In this document: positions 20,680 through 30,045 of the stretch, piece by piece
How the letters are laid out: the number at the start of each line of letters is the position of its first letter
Numbering within the stretch: position 1 is the stretch's first letter
DNA from: Bartonella tribocorum CIP 105476
Lineage (GTDB): Bacteria; Pseudomonadota; Alphaproteobacteria; Rhizobiales; Rhizobiaceae
Direction of reading: 5' to 3'
Length of the DNA stretch: 64,000 nt
NCBI RefSeq assembly: GCF_000196435.1
Contig: NC_010161.1
Coordinates: 310,001 to 374,000 of the forward strand
Program-made: the position numbers and the translations under genes
Notes under the pieces: generated by a model
What the model was told of the DNA's origin: nothing
The model's input: only the letters and a program-made list of their open reading frames with translations
Databases searched by the model: none

Positions 20680-21438
20680 ATGAAGATTAAAATGCGTGGT
20701 CAGGATGTGAAGGTTTCTTATGGAGATAAAGAAGCACTCCATGGTATTACCCTTGATATTCCTGAACATCAAGTCACTGCTTTGATTGGTCCGTCAGGAT
20801 GTGGGAAGTCGACTTTTTTGCGTTGTTTCAACCGTATGAATGATACGATTGAAGGGGCTAAAATAACGGGTCTTATTACCTTAGATGGGGAAAATATTTA
20901 TGACACACGGATTGATGTTGTAGAATTACGTGCTCGTGTTGGAATGGTTTTTCAAAAGCCTAGTCCTTTTCCAAAATCTATATTTGAAAATGTTGCTTAT
21001 GGTCCGCGCATTCATGGTTTGGTGAAAACGCGTTCTGAATTGCATGATGTGGTTGAAAAGAGTTTAAGGCAGGCTGGTTTGTTTGAAGAAGTAAAAGACC
21101 GTCTTCATGATCTTGGAACAAGTTTATCAGGAGGACAACAACAGCGTTTGTGTATTGCGCGTGCTATTGCGGTTAGTCCCGAAGTTATTTTGATGGACGA
21201 GCCTTGTTCAGCTCTAGACCCTATTGCGACGGCTCGGATTGAAGAGCTTATCGATGCGTTACGGCAAAATTATACAATTGTTATCGTAACACATTCCATG
21301 CAACAGGCGGCACGTGTTTCTCAATATACGGCCATGTTTCATTTAGGGCATTTGGTCGAAGTTGGTGCAACTGAAATGATCTTCACTTCACCAAAAGAAC
21401 AACGGACGCAAGATTATATTACGGGGCGTTTTGGATAG
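20680..21438 (+). CDS. pstB: Phosphate ABC transporter ATP-binding protein PstB
   Basis: A 252-residue ABC ATPase. It has Walker A '[20 protein letters not shown]' (residues about 33-52), Q-loop '[20 protein letters not shown]', signature '[16 protein letters not shown]', Walker B '[13 protein letters not shown]' and H-loop '[12 protein letters not shown]'. These are the exact PstB variants of the ABC motifs. It drives phosphate import through PstC/PstA. Confidence 0.97.
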   Translation: MKIKMRGQDVKVSYGDKEALHGITLDIPEHQVTALIGPSGCGKSTFLRCFNRMNDTIEGAKITGLITLDGENIYDTRIDVVELRARVGMVFQKPSPFPKSIFENVAYGPRIHGLVKTRSELHDVVEKSLRQAGLFEEVKDRLHDLGTSLSGGQQQRLCIARAIAVSPEVILMDEPCSALDPIATARIEELIDALRQNYTIVIVTHSMQQAARVSQYTAMFHLGHLVEVGATEMIFTSPKEQRTQDYITGRFG

Positions 21439-21459
21439 GTGAATTGAGGAGTGTAAAAT

Positions 21460-22182
21460 ATGTCTATGAACCATACTGTTCGTTCTTATGATGCAGAACT
21501 AAAATATCTAAAAGCAAGGATTACAGAAATGGGGCGCCATGCGGAAAGAATGATTGAACGTTCTGTTGCATCGGTTGTATGTAGTGATCTTCAACTTGCC
21601 ACGGCGGTGATTGCCGATGATGTTTTTTTAGATGAAGCAGAACGTGATATTGATGAAAAAGCAGTTGCTATTATTTGCAAGCGCCAACCGATGGCTGTAG
21701 ATTTGCGTGAAATTATTGGCGCCATTCGTATTTCTTCTGATCTTGAGCGGATTGGGGATATGGCTAAAAACATTGCTAAGAGGACCGTTGCTCTTTCAGA
21801 AATACGTCAATCTGCGTCCTTTTATCACGGGCTTGAAACAATTACAGCCTTAGCGCTTAATCAATTAAAAGAAGTCTTAGATGCTTATACAAGTCGCCGA
21901 TTAGAGCGTGTTGATGCTGTGCGTGAGCGGGATGAGAAGATTGATGCTTTGTATACTTCTCTTTTTCGTGAACTTTTGACATATATGATGGAAGATATGC
22001 GCAATATTACGGTTTGTACGCACTTACTGTTTTGTTTAAAGAATATTGAACGAATTGGTGATCATGTTACCAATATTGCTGAAATGTTGCATTATATCAT
22101 AACGGGTTATCATATGTCTTCTGATCGTCCTCGCGATGATCTTACGTATAAAGTTGGCGTAGGTGAGAATAAAATAGATTAA
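21460..22182 (+). CDS. phoU: Phosphate transport regulator PhoU
   Basis: A 240-residue helical protein with two PhoU repeats, each with the metal-binding-type pattern: 'ISSDLERIGDMAKNIAKR' in the first and 'CLKNIERIGDHVTNIAEML' in the second. PhoU restrains Pst transport and Pho signalling when phosphate is plentiful. It is the last gene of the operon, 21 bp after pstB, with a GAGGAG-like ribosome binding site. The sensor kinase it would normally talk to is not in this window. Confidence 0.96.
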   Translation: MSMNHTVRSYDAELKYLKARITEMGRHAERMIERSVASVVCSDLQLATAVIADDVFLDEAERDIDEKAVAIICKRQPMAVDLREIIGAIRISSDLERIGDMAKNIAKRTVALSEIRQSASFYHGLETITALALNQLKEVLDAYTSRRLERVDAVRERDEKIDALYTSLFRELLTYMMEDMRNITVCTHLLFCLKNIERIGDHVTNIAEMLHYIITGYHMSSDRPRDDLTYKVGVGENKID

Positions 22183-22784
22183 ATTTTTTTTAAATGTCTA
22201 AAATAAGCTTGTCGATACATTGAACATTTTCTCACAATACAAAACTCTAAAAAGAACATAAAAAGAATATAATAACCATATTATGAAAAAACACAAAGAA
22301 GCCATAAAGAATTTTTTCAAGCTATACATGGCAGATTGTTAACTCTTGATTTGACATATTTGTATATTGGATGATACCATCATTTGTATTATGGCTGGAG
22401 GGGAGTTTTTTCTGATCATTTTTTTAAAATTTTATATTAAAGGGGATATCTGTTTTATTTTTTCAATATTGATGCAAAGAGTTTTGGTATCAAAATCTTT
22501 TTCGCCCAATCTTTTTCATCTGTAGAATAAGGGGATAGTATTATTGTATTGCGATTAAAATGTGTGGGTTTTTATAAGTCTATATTGTCCCATGAGGAGA
22601 GACAATATTGATCTATAAATTAAGAGTTTTTTATTTTTTATTTCGCATAGATAGTTTTTGATTACCATTTGTATTAAAATTTTACTGAGTGGTAACAATT
22701 AGCTGTGTACTTTATTGAGAGATACATTTAAGGCTCATTTCAAAATTTGAATAGCTCAGAGATTATAGGAATGTGTTGCATAAG
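22183..22784. other. Non-coding gap between phoU and the cell-wall hydrolase gene
   Basis: About 600 bp, AT-rich, with no open frame worth reporting. A 7-bp inverted repeat (tattgtc/gacaata around 22583-22607) encloses 'ccatgaggaga'; its role is unknown. No integrase relic was found here. Confidence 0.35.
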
Positions 22785-23621
22785 ATGAAAAAAAATCGTT
22801 GGAATGTTTTTGTTACCTGTTGCGTAGCGCCTTTGGTTTTTGTGGGGTGTGCTGCAAATCATTTAGATGCTGAAAAAGTAAATAATAAGAAAACAAAAAC
22901 AGTTACGTATCCATTAACAGAGCGCCAATGCCTTATGCGTGCGATGTATTTTGAGTCAAATCGCTCAAGTCGTGAAGGAATGATTGCCGTTGGGACGGTT
23001 GTTATGAATCGTGTTAATTCAACCGCCTATCCCAAGACGATTTGTGGTGTTGTTGGTCAATATAAGCAATTTGCGCCGGGGGTTTTAACGCGTCCTATGA
23101 CGGAGAAAGCATCTGTTGCTCGTGTAAGAGAGGCTGCTGATGCTGTTTTACGGGGTGAACGAGATAAGAAAGTTAAACACGCTAAGTTTTTTCATACCGC
23201 TGGTTTGTCTTTTCCTTATAAAAACATGCACTATGTTCATGTTGCAGGGGGCAATGCTTTTTATGAAAAGCGATCACGTGATGGGTCACTTCAAGTTCCT
23301 ACGGATAATCGCCCTTATGATGTTGCGTATGCCTTTGCCCAGGAACGTTCTGGTCATGCGCCAAGCTTTATCGATGAAGGCTTAGAAAGTAAGGAAGTCA
23401 AAGCAGAGAAAAGTGCATCACCTTCAACAGAAGTAGCTCAGTTCAAGACAGTACAACCTACATCTTTTGCTATGGTACAGCTTGATAAAGTTCCCATTCC
23501 AACCTATGCGCCTCAACATCTAGCGAGGAAAGAGGAAAATAAAACAATTATGGCGTTGCCTTCATCAGATCAGTTAAATGCAATTGTTGCAATGTTAGAA
23601 AAGCGACACAGAAACTGGTAA
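22785..23621 (+). CDS. SleB-type cell wall hydrolase, probable lipoprotein
   Basis: A protein of 278 residues from the ATG at 22785 (a GTG at 22773 is an alternative; the ribosome binding site does not decide). The N-terminus 'RWNVFVTCCVAPLVFVGCAA' looks like a lipoprotein signal with Cys acceptor. Residues about 45-170 are the Hydrolase_2 (SleB/CwlJ) domain: 'QCLMRAMYFESNRSSREGMI' carries the catalytic Glu, then 'VVMNRVNSTAYPKTICGVV' and 'KHAKFFHTAG'. The C-terminal 100 residues are low in recognisable structure. In non-sporulating Rhizobiales this family is thought to trim peptidoglycan. Confidence 0.87.
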   Translation: MKKNRWNVFVTCCVAPLVFVGCAANHLDAEKVNNKKTKTVTYPLTERQCLMRAMYFESNRSSREGMIAVGTVVMNRVNSTAYPKTICGVVGQYKQFAPGVLTRPMTEKASVARVREAADAVLRGERDKKVKHAKFFHTAGLSFPYKNMHYVHVAGGNAFYEKRSRDGSLQVPTDNRPYDVAYAFAQERSGHAPSFIDEGLESKEVKAEKSASPSTEVAQFKTVQPTSFAMVQLDKVPIPTYAPQHLARKEENKTIMALPSSDQLNAIVAMLEKRHRNW

Positions 23622-23798
23622 GTTTTTGCACGACCAAAAAAGAGTTTTACACCCCATTGCGATTGATGAATTCAGTGAATTCTTTAAATGTGCTATGCAT
23701 AAATAGACGTAGAGAAAGTACATTGAAAGGATCTGGAAAAACAATTTGGAATAGGACGGCGTTAAGGAACACATTTTATTTAAAGAAGGGTATAGGTA

Positions 23799-25046
23799 AT
23801 GTACTTTGATATTCATGAGGCAATTTCACCTGAAATGCTTAATCGTCTTGCAGAAGTTACGGTAAAAGTGGGATTAAATTTACAAGAGAGGCAGAATCTT
23901 GTTTTGACTGCTCCAGTTTCAGCTCTCCCTTTTGTTCGACGTATTGCGTATCATGCTTATAAGGTTGGCGCTGGTGTCATTACACCCATTTTTAGTGATG
24001 ATATGTTATCGCTTACACGTTTTGAAAATGCCCATACGGATAGTTTTGATTGTGCCCCTTCTTGGCTCTATGAAGGAATGGCGAAGGCTTTTGAAAATGG
24101 GGCTGCACGTTTAGCGATTGTTGGTGATAATCCTTTGCTCCTTTCCAATCAAGATTTTGATAAGATTGCGCGATTAAACAAGGCGACTTCCTTAGCTTAC
24201 CAACCTGCTCTCAAAAAAATATCAAATTTTGCTATGAATTGGTCGATTGTTGCTTATCCAACAGCAGGGTGGGCTGAGGCGATGTTTCCTTCTTTACCGC
24301 TTAATGAGGCGATTAAAAAATTAGCGGATGCAATTTTTTCTGCTTCACGCGTTACAGGAGAAGATCCGGTGCAGGCGTGGACTGTCCATAATGCAAATTT
24401 AAAAAAACGATCATCTTGGCTTAATCAACAGCGTTTTTCTGCCTTGCACTTCACAGGACCAGGGACTGATTTAACAGTTGGTTTGGCAGATGATCATGAA
24501 TGGCATGGTGGTGCATCCGTTGCTCAAAATGGTGTCGTTTGCAATCCTAATATTCCGACAGAAGAAGTTTTCACGACTCCTCATGCTCATAAGGTTGAAG
24601 GTTTCGTTCGCTCAACAAAGCCTCTTTCCTATCAAGGAACACTGATTGATAATATTGAAGTACGTTTTGAAGCTGGGCGTATTGTTGAGGCCCGTGCATC
24701 AACAGGCGAGGCAGTTTTTCAGCAGGTTTTGCAAAGTGATGAGGGTGCAAGCCGATTGGGCGAAGTTGCTCTTGTGCCTCATTCTTCACCAATTTCTAAG
24801 AGTGATCTTCTTTTTTATAATACCTTGTTTGATGAAAATGCAGCCTGCCATATTGCTTTAGGGCAGTGTTATTCCAAATGCTTTTTAGATGGAGCCTCCT
24901 TGACATCAGAAGAGATTGCAGCACGTGGTGGTAATAAAAGCGTTATTCATATTGATTGGATGATTGGTTCTGGTGAAATTGACATAGATGGTATTACGCA
25001 GGCAGGTGTAAGAGTTCCTGTATTTCGTAAGGGTGAATGGGCTTAA
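23799..25046 (+). CDS. M29 family aminopeptidase (AmpS/PepS type)
   Basis: A 415-residue thermophilic-type metallo-aminopeptidase. The metal-site region is 'NPNIPTEEVFTTPHAHKVEG', with further ligands in 'EVALVPHSSPIS', 'LFYNTLFDENAACHIALGQ' and a C-terminal 'HIDWMIGSGEIDIDG'. These are the conserved M29 ligand blocks in order. Length is normal. The start ATG follows an AAGGGTATAGG ribosome binding site. A single-gene unit, probably cytosolic peptide turnover. Confidence 0.93.
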   Translation: MYFDIHEAISPEMLNRLAEVTVKVGLNLQERQNLVLTAPVSALPFVRRIAYHAYKVGAGVITPIFSDDMLSLTRFENAHTDSFDCAPSWLYEGMAKAFENGAARLAIVGDNPLLLSNQDFDKIARLNKATSLAYQPALKKISNFAMNWSIVAYPTAGWAEAMFPSLPLNEAIKKLADAIFSASRVTGEDPVQAWTVHNANLKKRSSWLNQQRFSALHFTGPGTDLTVGLADDHEWHGGASVAQNGVVCNPNIPTEEVFTTPHAHKVEGFVRSTKPLSYQGTLIDNIEVRFEAGRIVEARASTGEAVFQQVLQSDEGASRLGEVALVPHSSPISKSDLLFYNTLFDENAACHIALGQCYSKCFLDGASLTSEEIAARGGNKSVIHIDWMIGSGEIDIDGITQAGVRVPVFRKGEWA

Positions 25047-25325
25047 ATCTGTTATGCCGTAAAAAACGTCATTGGAGGTGGGGCAAGTCTCCTTGACAGG
25101 GGAAGTGTTTTTAGAGTACGCGAATGAATGTTCAAGATAGAGCTTGGTCGTAGAGCCTTTCGTTAAGTGAATCACATGCGTATGAAGCCTAGAGAAGTCC
25201 ACTTGACAGGAATCGCGGTTGTTTACAGACCAGATGGGATTAAAATTTTTGTTCTTTGAGGGTGGAGAAGGGGTCAATTTATCGGTGATACGACTGGATA
25301 AGTGCATAATTATCAAAGAGGAGTG
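25047..25325. other. Gap between the aminopeptidase gene and mutM with an imperfect direct repeat
   Basis: 279 bp, less AT-rich than the other gaps. A 19-bp direct repeat with a few mismatches occurs 110 bp apart: 'aagtctccttgacagggga' at 25085 and 'aagtccacttgacaggaat' at 25195. Both contain CTTGACAGG, which resembles a -35 hexamer (TTGACA), so this may reflect two promoters for mutM; no clear -10 was fixed. Confidence 0.35.
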
Positions 25326-26201
25326 ATGCCTGAGCTTCCTGAAGTAGAGACGGTTCGTCGTGGACTTGAGTCTGTTGTCACTGATGCAAAGATAGTATCT
25401 GTCCAACTTAATCGTAGAGATTTGCGTTTTCCTTTTCCTGAGGCTTTTTCTGAACGGCTTATTGGAAGAAAAATTCTGGAACTTGGTCGGCGTGCGAAAT
25501 ATTTATTATTTCATCTGTCTCAAGATGAAACGATTTTAAGCCATTTAGGAATGTCTGGTTCATGGCGTATAGAGAATGATCTTTTAAGAACAGCTTTTTC
25601 AATGACCAGTAAATTGGTTAAGCATGATCATTTTATCATGGATATTCAGACAAGGAATGGTGATGTTTATCATCTTATTTATAATGATGTACGCCGCTTT
25701 GGGTTTATGCTTTTAGTTGATACGGACAAGCTTTATAAACATCCGCTTTTAAATAAGCTAGGGCTTGAACCTATGAGTCATGGGTTTTCTGGTCGTTATT
25801 TACAAAAGGCTTTTGTTAATAAAAAAGTATCTCTTAAGGGTGTTTTGCTTGATCAGTCTATTGTTGCAGGGCTTGGGAATATTTATGTTTGTGAGGCGCT
25901 TTGGCGAAGTCGCTTATCTCCACAGCGTGGTGCATTTACATTGGCATCAAAAACGGTCTATGCACGTGAACTTGCAAATTCTTTAGCACAGAATATACGC
26001 AATGTGATTTCTGAAGCTATTTTGTCTGGCGGGTCTTCTTTACGTGATTATATGCATGTGGATGGCTCTCTTGGTTATTTTCAACATGCTTTTTCGGTTT
26101 ACGGACGAGAAGGCAAGGAATGCTTGCAATGTGGAACGCCTATTATACGTATTTTACAGTCGGGACGTTCAAGTTTTTACTGTTCACAGTGCCAAAAATG
26201 A
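25326..26201 (+). CDS. mutM: Formamidopyrimidine-DNA glycosylase
   Basis: A 291-residue base-excision repair enzyme for 8-oxoguanine and ring-opened purines. I use the ATG at 25326 because the mature enzyme must begin Pro-Glu ('MPELPEVETVRRGLE'; Pro1 is the nucleophile) and an AGAGGAG ribosome binding site precedes it; the frame opens 24 bp earlier. 'LSHLGMSGSWRI', 'YNDVRRFGFM' and the C-terminal zinc finger 'CLQCGTPIIRILQSGRSSFY'...'CSQC' are all present. Complete and normal. Confidence 0.97.
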   Translation: MPELPEVETVRRGLESVVTDAKIVSVQLNRRDLRFPFPEAFSERLIGRKILELGRRAKYLLFHLSQDETILSHLGMSGSWRIENDLLRTAFSMTSKLVKHDHFIMDIQTRNGDVYHLIYNDVRRFGFMLLVDTDKLYKHPLLNKLGLEPMSHGFSGRYLQKAFVNKKVSLKGVLLDQSIVAGLGNIYVCEALWRSRLSPQRGAFTLASKTVYARELANSLAQNIRNVISEAILSGGSSLRDYMHVDGSLGYFQHAFSVYGREGKECLQCGTPIIRILQSGRSSFYCSQCQK

Positions 26202-26286
26202 ATAAGATCTCTTGCAAAATCCTACAAGAGGCTTAAAGTCAAGTTCTTACAATTATACAAATCCATGAGGCTTGAGAGGTTTTTTT

Positions 26287-27681
26287 ATGCTGAATAAAGT
26301 ACTAACACATCTTGATGAGAATATAGAAAAGAGCCTTGAACGCCTTTTTTCTCTTTTACGTTTTCAATCGATTTCTACAGACTCGGCTTATAAGGATGCA
26401 TGTCGTCAAGCAGCTGATTGGTTAGTAGAGGATTTAAAAAGCATTGGTTTTGAGGCTTCACGCCGTGATACACCGGGTCATCCAATGGTTGTTGGGCATC
26501 ATCCAGGTCCTTCAGATGATTGTTTACATGTATTGTTTTACGGACATTATGATGTTCAACCTGTTGATCCATTGAGTTTATGGGAGGATGATCCATTTAC
26601 ACCTTCTTTAAAAGAGAGAGATGGAGAGAAAGTTATTTGTGCTCGCGGTGCTTCAGATGACAAAGGTCAACTTATGACATTTATTGAGGCATGTCGTGCA
26701 TATAAGAAAGAAACAGGACAGCTTCCTGTTAAAGTGACTATTTTATGTGAAGGTGAGGAAGAATGTGCTTCTCCTTCTCTTATTCCTTTTTTAAAAGCAA
26801 ATAAAGATGAACTTAAGGCTGATTACGCATTGGTTTGTGATACGTCGATGTGGGATGCTGATACACCATCTATTGCTCTTTCTCTTCGGGGAATTATGGC
26901 GGAAGAGATTTTTATCACAGCAGCAAATCGTGATTTGCATTCTGGTTATTTTGGGGGAGTAGCAGCTAATCCCATTCGTATTTTAGCTAAAGTTTTGGCA
27001 GGACTTCATGACGAAAATAATAGGGTAACACTTCCTGGTTTTTATGATGGCGTAGAAGAAACACCTCCACATATTTTACAATCATGGAATGCGCTTAATT
27101 GTACGGCTGAAAGTTTTCTTGGTCCTATCGGTCTTTCCGTTCCAGCTGGTGAAAAAGGGCGGAGCATTTTAGAGCTTGTGTGGGCACGTCCTACCATGGA
27201 AATTAATGGTATTAGTGGGGGCTATGAAGGGGAAGGGATGAAAACGGTTATTGCGTCTCAAGCGAGTGCAAAAGTATCATGTCGTCTAGTCCATAAGCAA
27301 GATCCAGAGAAAATACGCCAAGCGTTGCGTGATTATGTACGTAGCTCAATTCCTGCTGATTGTACGGTTGAATTTAAAAATCATGGTTCTTCTCCAGCAC
27401 TTCAGCTTTCTGATGATTCATCCTTTACCAAGGCGGCGAAGGATGCTCTATCACAAGAGTGGGAAGTTCCTACTGTATTGACAGCCATGGGGGGCTCGAT
27501 TCCAATTGTAGCAGATTTTAAGTCAATTCTTGGTATGGAAACTCTTTTGGTTGGTTTTGGATTGGCTGATGACCGTATTCATTCGCCTAATGAAAAGTAT
27601 AATTTAAAATCGTTTCATAAGGGACAGCGGTCTTGGGCGCGTATTCTTACTGCTTTAGCAAATAGGAGGGTGAATGGCTGA
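26287..27681 (+). CDS. M20 family metallopeptidase (dipeptidase)
   Basis: A 464-residue di-zinc peptidase. The ATG at 26287 has a GAGAGG ribosome binding site; a TTG five codons upstream is less likely. Metal-binding blocks: 'LHVLFYGHYDVQPVDPLSLW' (His and Asp ligands), 'VICARGASDDKGQ', 'LCEGEEECASPSL' (catalytic Glu pair), 'YALVCDTSMWD'. The M20 lid domain with 'RDLHSGYFGG' follows. Members hydrolyse dipeptides or remove peptide N-terminal groups; the substrate is unknown. Its 3' end overlaps rnd by 8 nt and contains the rnd ribosome binding site. Confidence 0.93.
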   Translation: MLNKVLTHLDENIEKSLERLFSLLRFQSISTDSAYKDACRQAADWLVEDLKSIGFEASRRDTPGHPMVVGHHPGPSDDCLHVLFYGHYDVQPVDPLSLWEDDPFTPSLKERDGEKVICARGASDDKGQLMTFIEACRAYKKETGQLPVKVTILCEGEEECASPSLIPFLKANKDELKADYALVCDTSMWDADTPSIALSLRGIMAEEIFITAANRDLHSGYFGGVAANPIRILAKVLAGLHDENNRVTLPGFYDGVEETPPHILQSWNALNCTAESFLGPIGLSVPAGEKGRSILELVWARPTMEINGISGGYEGEGMKTVIASQASAKVSCRLVHKQDPEKIRQALRDYVRSSIPADCTVEFKNHGSSPALQLSDDSSFTKAAKDALSQEWEVPTVLTAMGGSIPIVADFKSILGMETLLVGFGLADDRIHSPNEKYNLKSFHKGQRSWARILTALANRRVNG

Positions 27682-28294
27682 GATTCGCGTTCATCAAGGT
27701 GATTTGCCAAACTTAGACAATTATAAAACTGATGCCATTGCGATTGATACTGAGACTTTAGGATTACAACCACATCGTGATCGTTTGTGTGTTGTTCAGA
27801 TTTCTCCTGGAGATGGAACTGCTGATATTATACAGATTGCTAAAGGACAAAAGAATGCCCCTAATTTGGTCAAGCTTCTTGAAGATAACGCAGTCACCAA
27901 AATATTCCATTTTGGGCGTTTTGATCTTGCTATTTTAGCGCATACATTTGGTGTTATGCCAGAAGCTGTTTTTTGTACAAAGATTGCTTCAAAGCTCACG
28001 CGTACCTACACGGATCGTCATGGCTTGAAAGAAATTTGTAATGAATTGCTGAATGTGAATATTTCTAAACAGCAACAATCTTCGGATTGGGCGGCAGAAA
28101 CCTTATCACAGGCACAAATTGAATATGCTGCGTCGGACGTGTTATATTTGCATCGTTTAAAGGCTATATTTGAAGAACGTTTAAGACGCGAAGAGCGAGA
28201 AAGTGTTGCCAAGGCATGCTTTCAATTTTTGCCTATGAGAGCTAAGCTAGATCTTTTAGGATGGTCGGAAGTTGATATTTTTGCGCATAGCTAA
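27674..28294 (+). CDS. rnd: Ribonuclease D, short form
   Basis: A 206-residue DEDDy 3'-5' exonuclease: 'AIAIDTETLGL' (ExoI), 'KIFHFGRFDLAIL' (ExoII) and 'YAASDVLYLHRL' (ExoIII with the catalytic Tyr). E. coli RNase D is about 375 residues with two HRDC domains; those are absent here, which is the usual alphaproteobacterial short form rather than a truncation. It trims tRNA 3' ends. Translation starts inside the end of the M20 gene, preceded by AGGAGG. Confidence 0.92.
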   Translation: MAEIRVHQGDLPNLDNYKTDAIAIDTETLGLQPHRDRLCVVQISPGDGTADIIQIAKGQKNAPNLVKLLEDNAVTKIFHFGRFDLAILAHTFGVMPEAVFCTKIASKLTRTYTDRHGLKEICNELLNVNISKQQQSSDWAAETLSQAQIEYAASDVLYLHRLKAIFEERLRREERESVAKACFQFLPMRAKLDLLGWSEVDIFAHS

Positions 28295-28334
28295 CTTTAA
28301 AAATTGGCTTTTAATGGAGCAAATTATTGATGCA

Positions 28335-28382
28335 AGAGGACAAAAGGCGGATAATGTTGGCATTTTGTCCTCTCATCTTTTC
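28335..28382 (+). terminator. Rho-independent terminator after rnd
   Basis: Perfect 11-bp inverted repeat: agaggacaaaa (28335-28345) and ttttgtcctct (28363-28373), with a 17-nt loop and a following 'catctttt'. It lies 40 bp past the rnd stop and fits the end of the M20-rnd unit. Confidence 0.75.
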
Positions 28383-28629
28383 AGAAGAATTATACAGAAG
28401 TGTTCTTTGATTTGAATTTTAGGCAGTAAAAATCTATTTACGAATTCATATTTTTTATGTTTGTAGCAGCCTTTATTTGAAAAAAGCTATTTTGAGGAGA
28501 GGCTAGAAACATAAGGTGAGAGGGCTTAAATCTCTGAAATTGGTATACAGACTAATTGGGGGAGAATATGAAGACAGCAATATAAAAAACAATTCCCATC
28601 CTTACCATCATTTTTAATTCTTCTTTATC

Positions 28630-29165
28630 ATTTTCAGAAGTATCTAAAAGCGATATCCGTTAAGTAATGCAGATGACGTATTGCTTTACGCTTTTATTTT
28701 TCACATTCTTTAGCGGAGCTACGCTTCTCATGCAAAATAAAACACCCTAAACGGGATATATTTGGATTGCTCATTCATATGCTTTTTTAAGAAATCTTTC
28801 TTAAGGTACCCGAGCCCATTATACGGCGGCGCTTATGAATGGTATAGCAATAAAGCCCCTCAATATGATATAAAACCTATTAAGCACGCCCATTTTTACG
28901 CTTATGGAAGAGTAACAAGCCGCTAACATCACACATTTTGCCAACACCCAATTTTGTAACAGTCCTTCTCACTGGAGACGTTTCATAAAAGGCATTTTTA
29001 GTCCTTTATTGCACCGTTTCACTCCACATAGGTTTCTCCACTTGTAATGTACAAACAAATGGTGTTGGTTGATTCAACATGAGGGAGATTTGGAATAAGA
29101 GAATTTTATGGCATTCGGGGTTCTAATTTAATATGAATAACGCTATATTATCATTATAAATCAAA
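28630..29165 (-). pseudogene. Decayed integrase 5' half with leader (relic copy B)
   Basis: Read on the minus strand, the leader (29165 to about 28996) aligns with copy I at 59.5-59.9 kb, the start codon sits at 28993-28995 ('ATGCCTTTTATGAAACG'), and the broken coding part runs to about 28630. Recognisable islands are the 'GLLLFHKRK'-like stretch and, further in, 'RHLHYLTDIAFRYF', which corresponds to the start of the core-binding domain. It reaches further into the gene than most copies. Stops and frameshifts abound. From 28383 to 28629 and from 29166 to 29727 I recognise nothing. Confidence 0.75.
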
Positions 29166-29727
29166 ATGTTGGAGGCTTAATATATAAAGATTGACCACGA
29201 TTACACTGGACAATACAAAGAATGACACCTAGAAAGTGACCTAGAAATAAGCTAGCAGGAGCATGCTTGTGACGAAGTCAAAATGTGATAATAACTTTAG
29301 TATTTAAATGGGTTTATTAAGAAAAAAACGCCTTTTCCCCCGAGTTTTATCCATATATCAACTTCATTTATGATAAGTAAGCGAATAATTTTGCTTAAGT
29401 GTATCATGAACAAATTTGAAGATAATCTTATGATACGGAGAGCACGCATTAAATAGGAAAAACTATATAAATCAATATATTAATATGAGATTTGTGTAGT
29501 TTGTCGTCCCCATACGATACTTCGTGCTTTTATTCATTGCTAAACAAGCGATTTCTGTGTTGGTAGAGCAGGATAATTTGTATTTATTTTTAAATTAAAA
29601 TGCCCAAAAGCTTTGTTTGTTTTTGAGGATTCTCACTTTTTATCTATAAACATGCTATTTTTTCTGGAAATTTGCAATGAAGACACTAGGTAAAATCCAT
29701 TATGGATATTTACACGAGGTTAAATTT

Positions 29728-30045
29728 ATGAACATAAAATATTTTATTACGGCTTTTGCTACTTTTTCTTCAATCTCTTTTGCTCAGGGAGCTTCTTTTT
29801 TGTCTTCTCAAAAGTTCATAGAGGGCATATTTGCGGTTGTTCCTCCCAGAGATCTTTTTTCTAGTGAGCAGTTGAGCAAGATCTTATCTGAAGTTGTCCA
29901 AATGGAACTTTCTTGCACAAATAACAGCCAATGCATGACAGCAGTTAATTTAGTACCTGTATCACATTCTGGCAAAAAGCCTAAAAAAGGACCAGGAAAG
30001 AGAAAACGACCAGGCTTATTTGGACGAAGTCCAATGAGTTTTTAA
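29728..30045 (+). CDS. Small exported basic protein of unknown function
   Basis: A 105-residue product from the ATG at 29728 (GAGG upstream); the frame opens 51 bp earlier without a ribosome binding site. The signal peptide 'MNIKYFITAFATFSSISFAQ' begins with the same MNIK as the second Hbp protein, but the rest is unrelated. The mature part has two cysteines ('LSCTNNSQC') and a strongly basic tail 'GKKPKKGPGKRKRPG'. I know no family. It is isolated, with relic DNA on both sides, upstream of the hbp cluster. The basic tail suggests binding to nucleic acid or an anionic surface, which is a guess. Confidence 0.6.
   Translation: MNIKYFITAFATFSSISFAQGASFLSSQKFIEGIFAVVPPRDLFSSEQLSKILSEVVQMELSCTNNSQCMTAVNLVPVSHSGKKPKKGPGKRKRPGLFGRSPMSF

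Noticed and set aside
24906..25406. A 166-codon minus-strand frame across the gap before mutM
   Set aside because: It overlaps the coding 3' end of the aminopeptidase and the start of mutM, has no ribosome binding site or family match, and its composition (Thr/Asn/Tyr/Ser-rich) is that of an antisense shadow.
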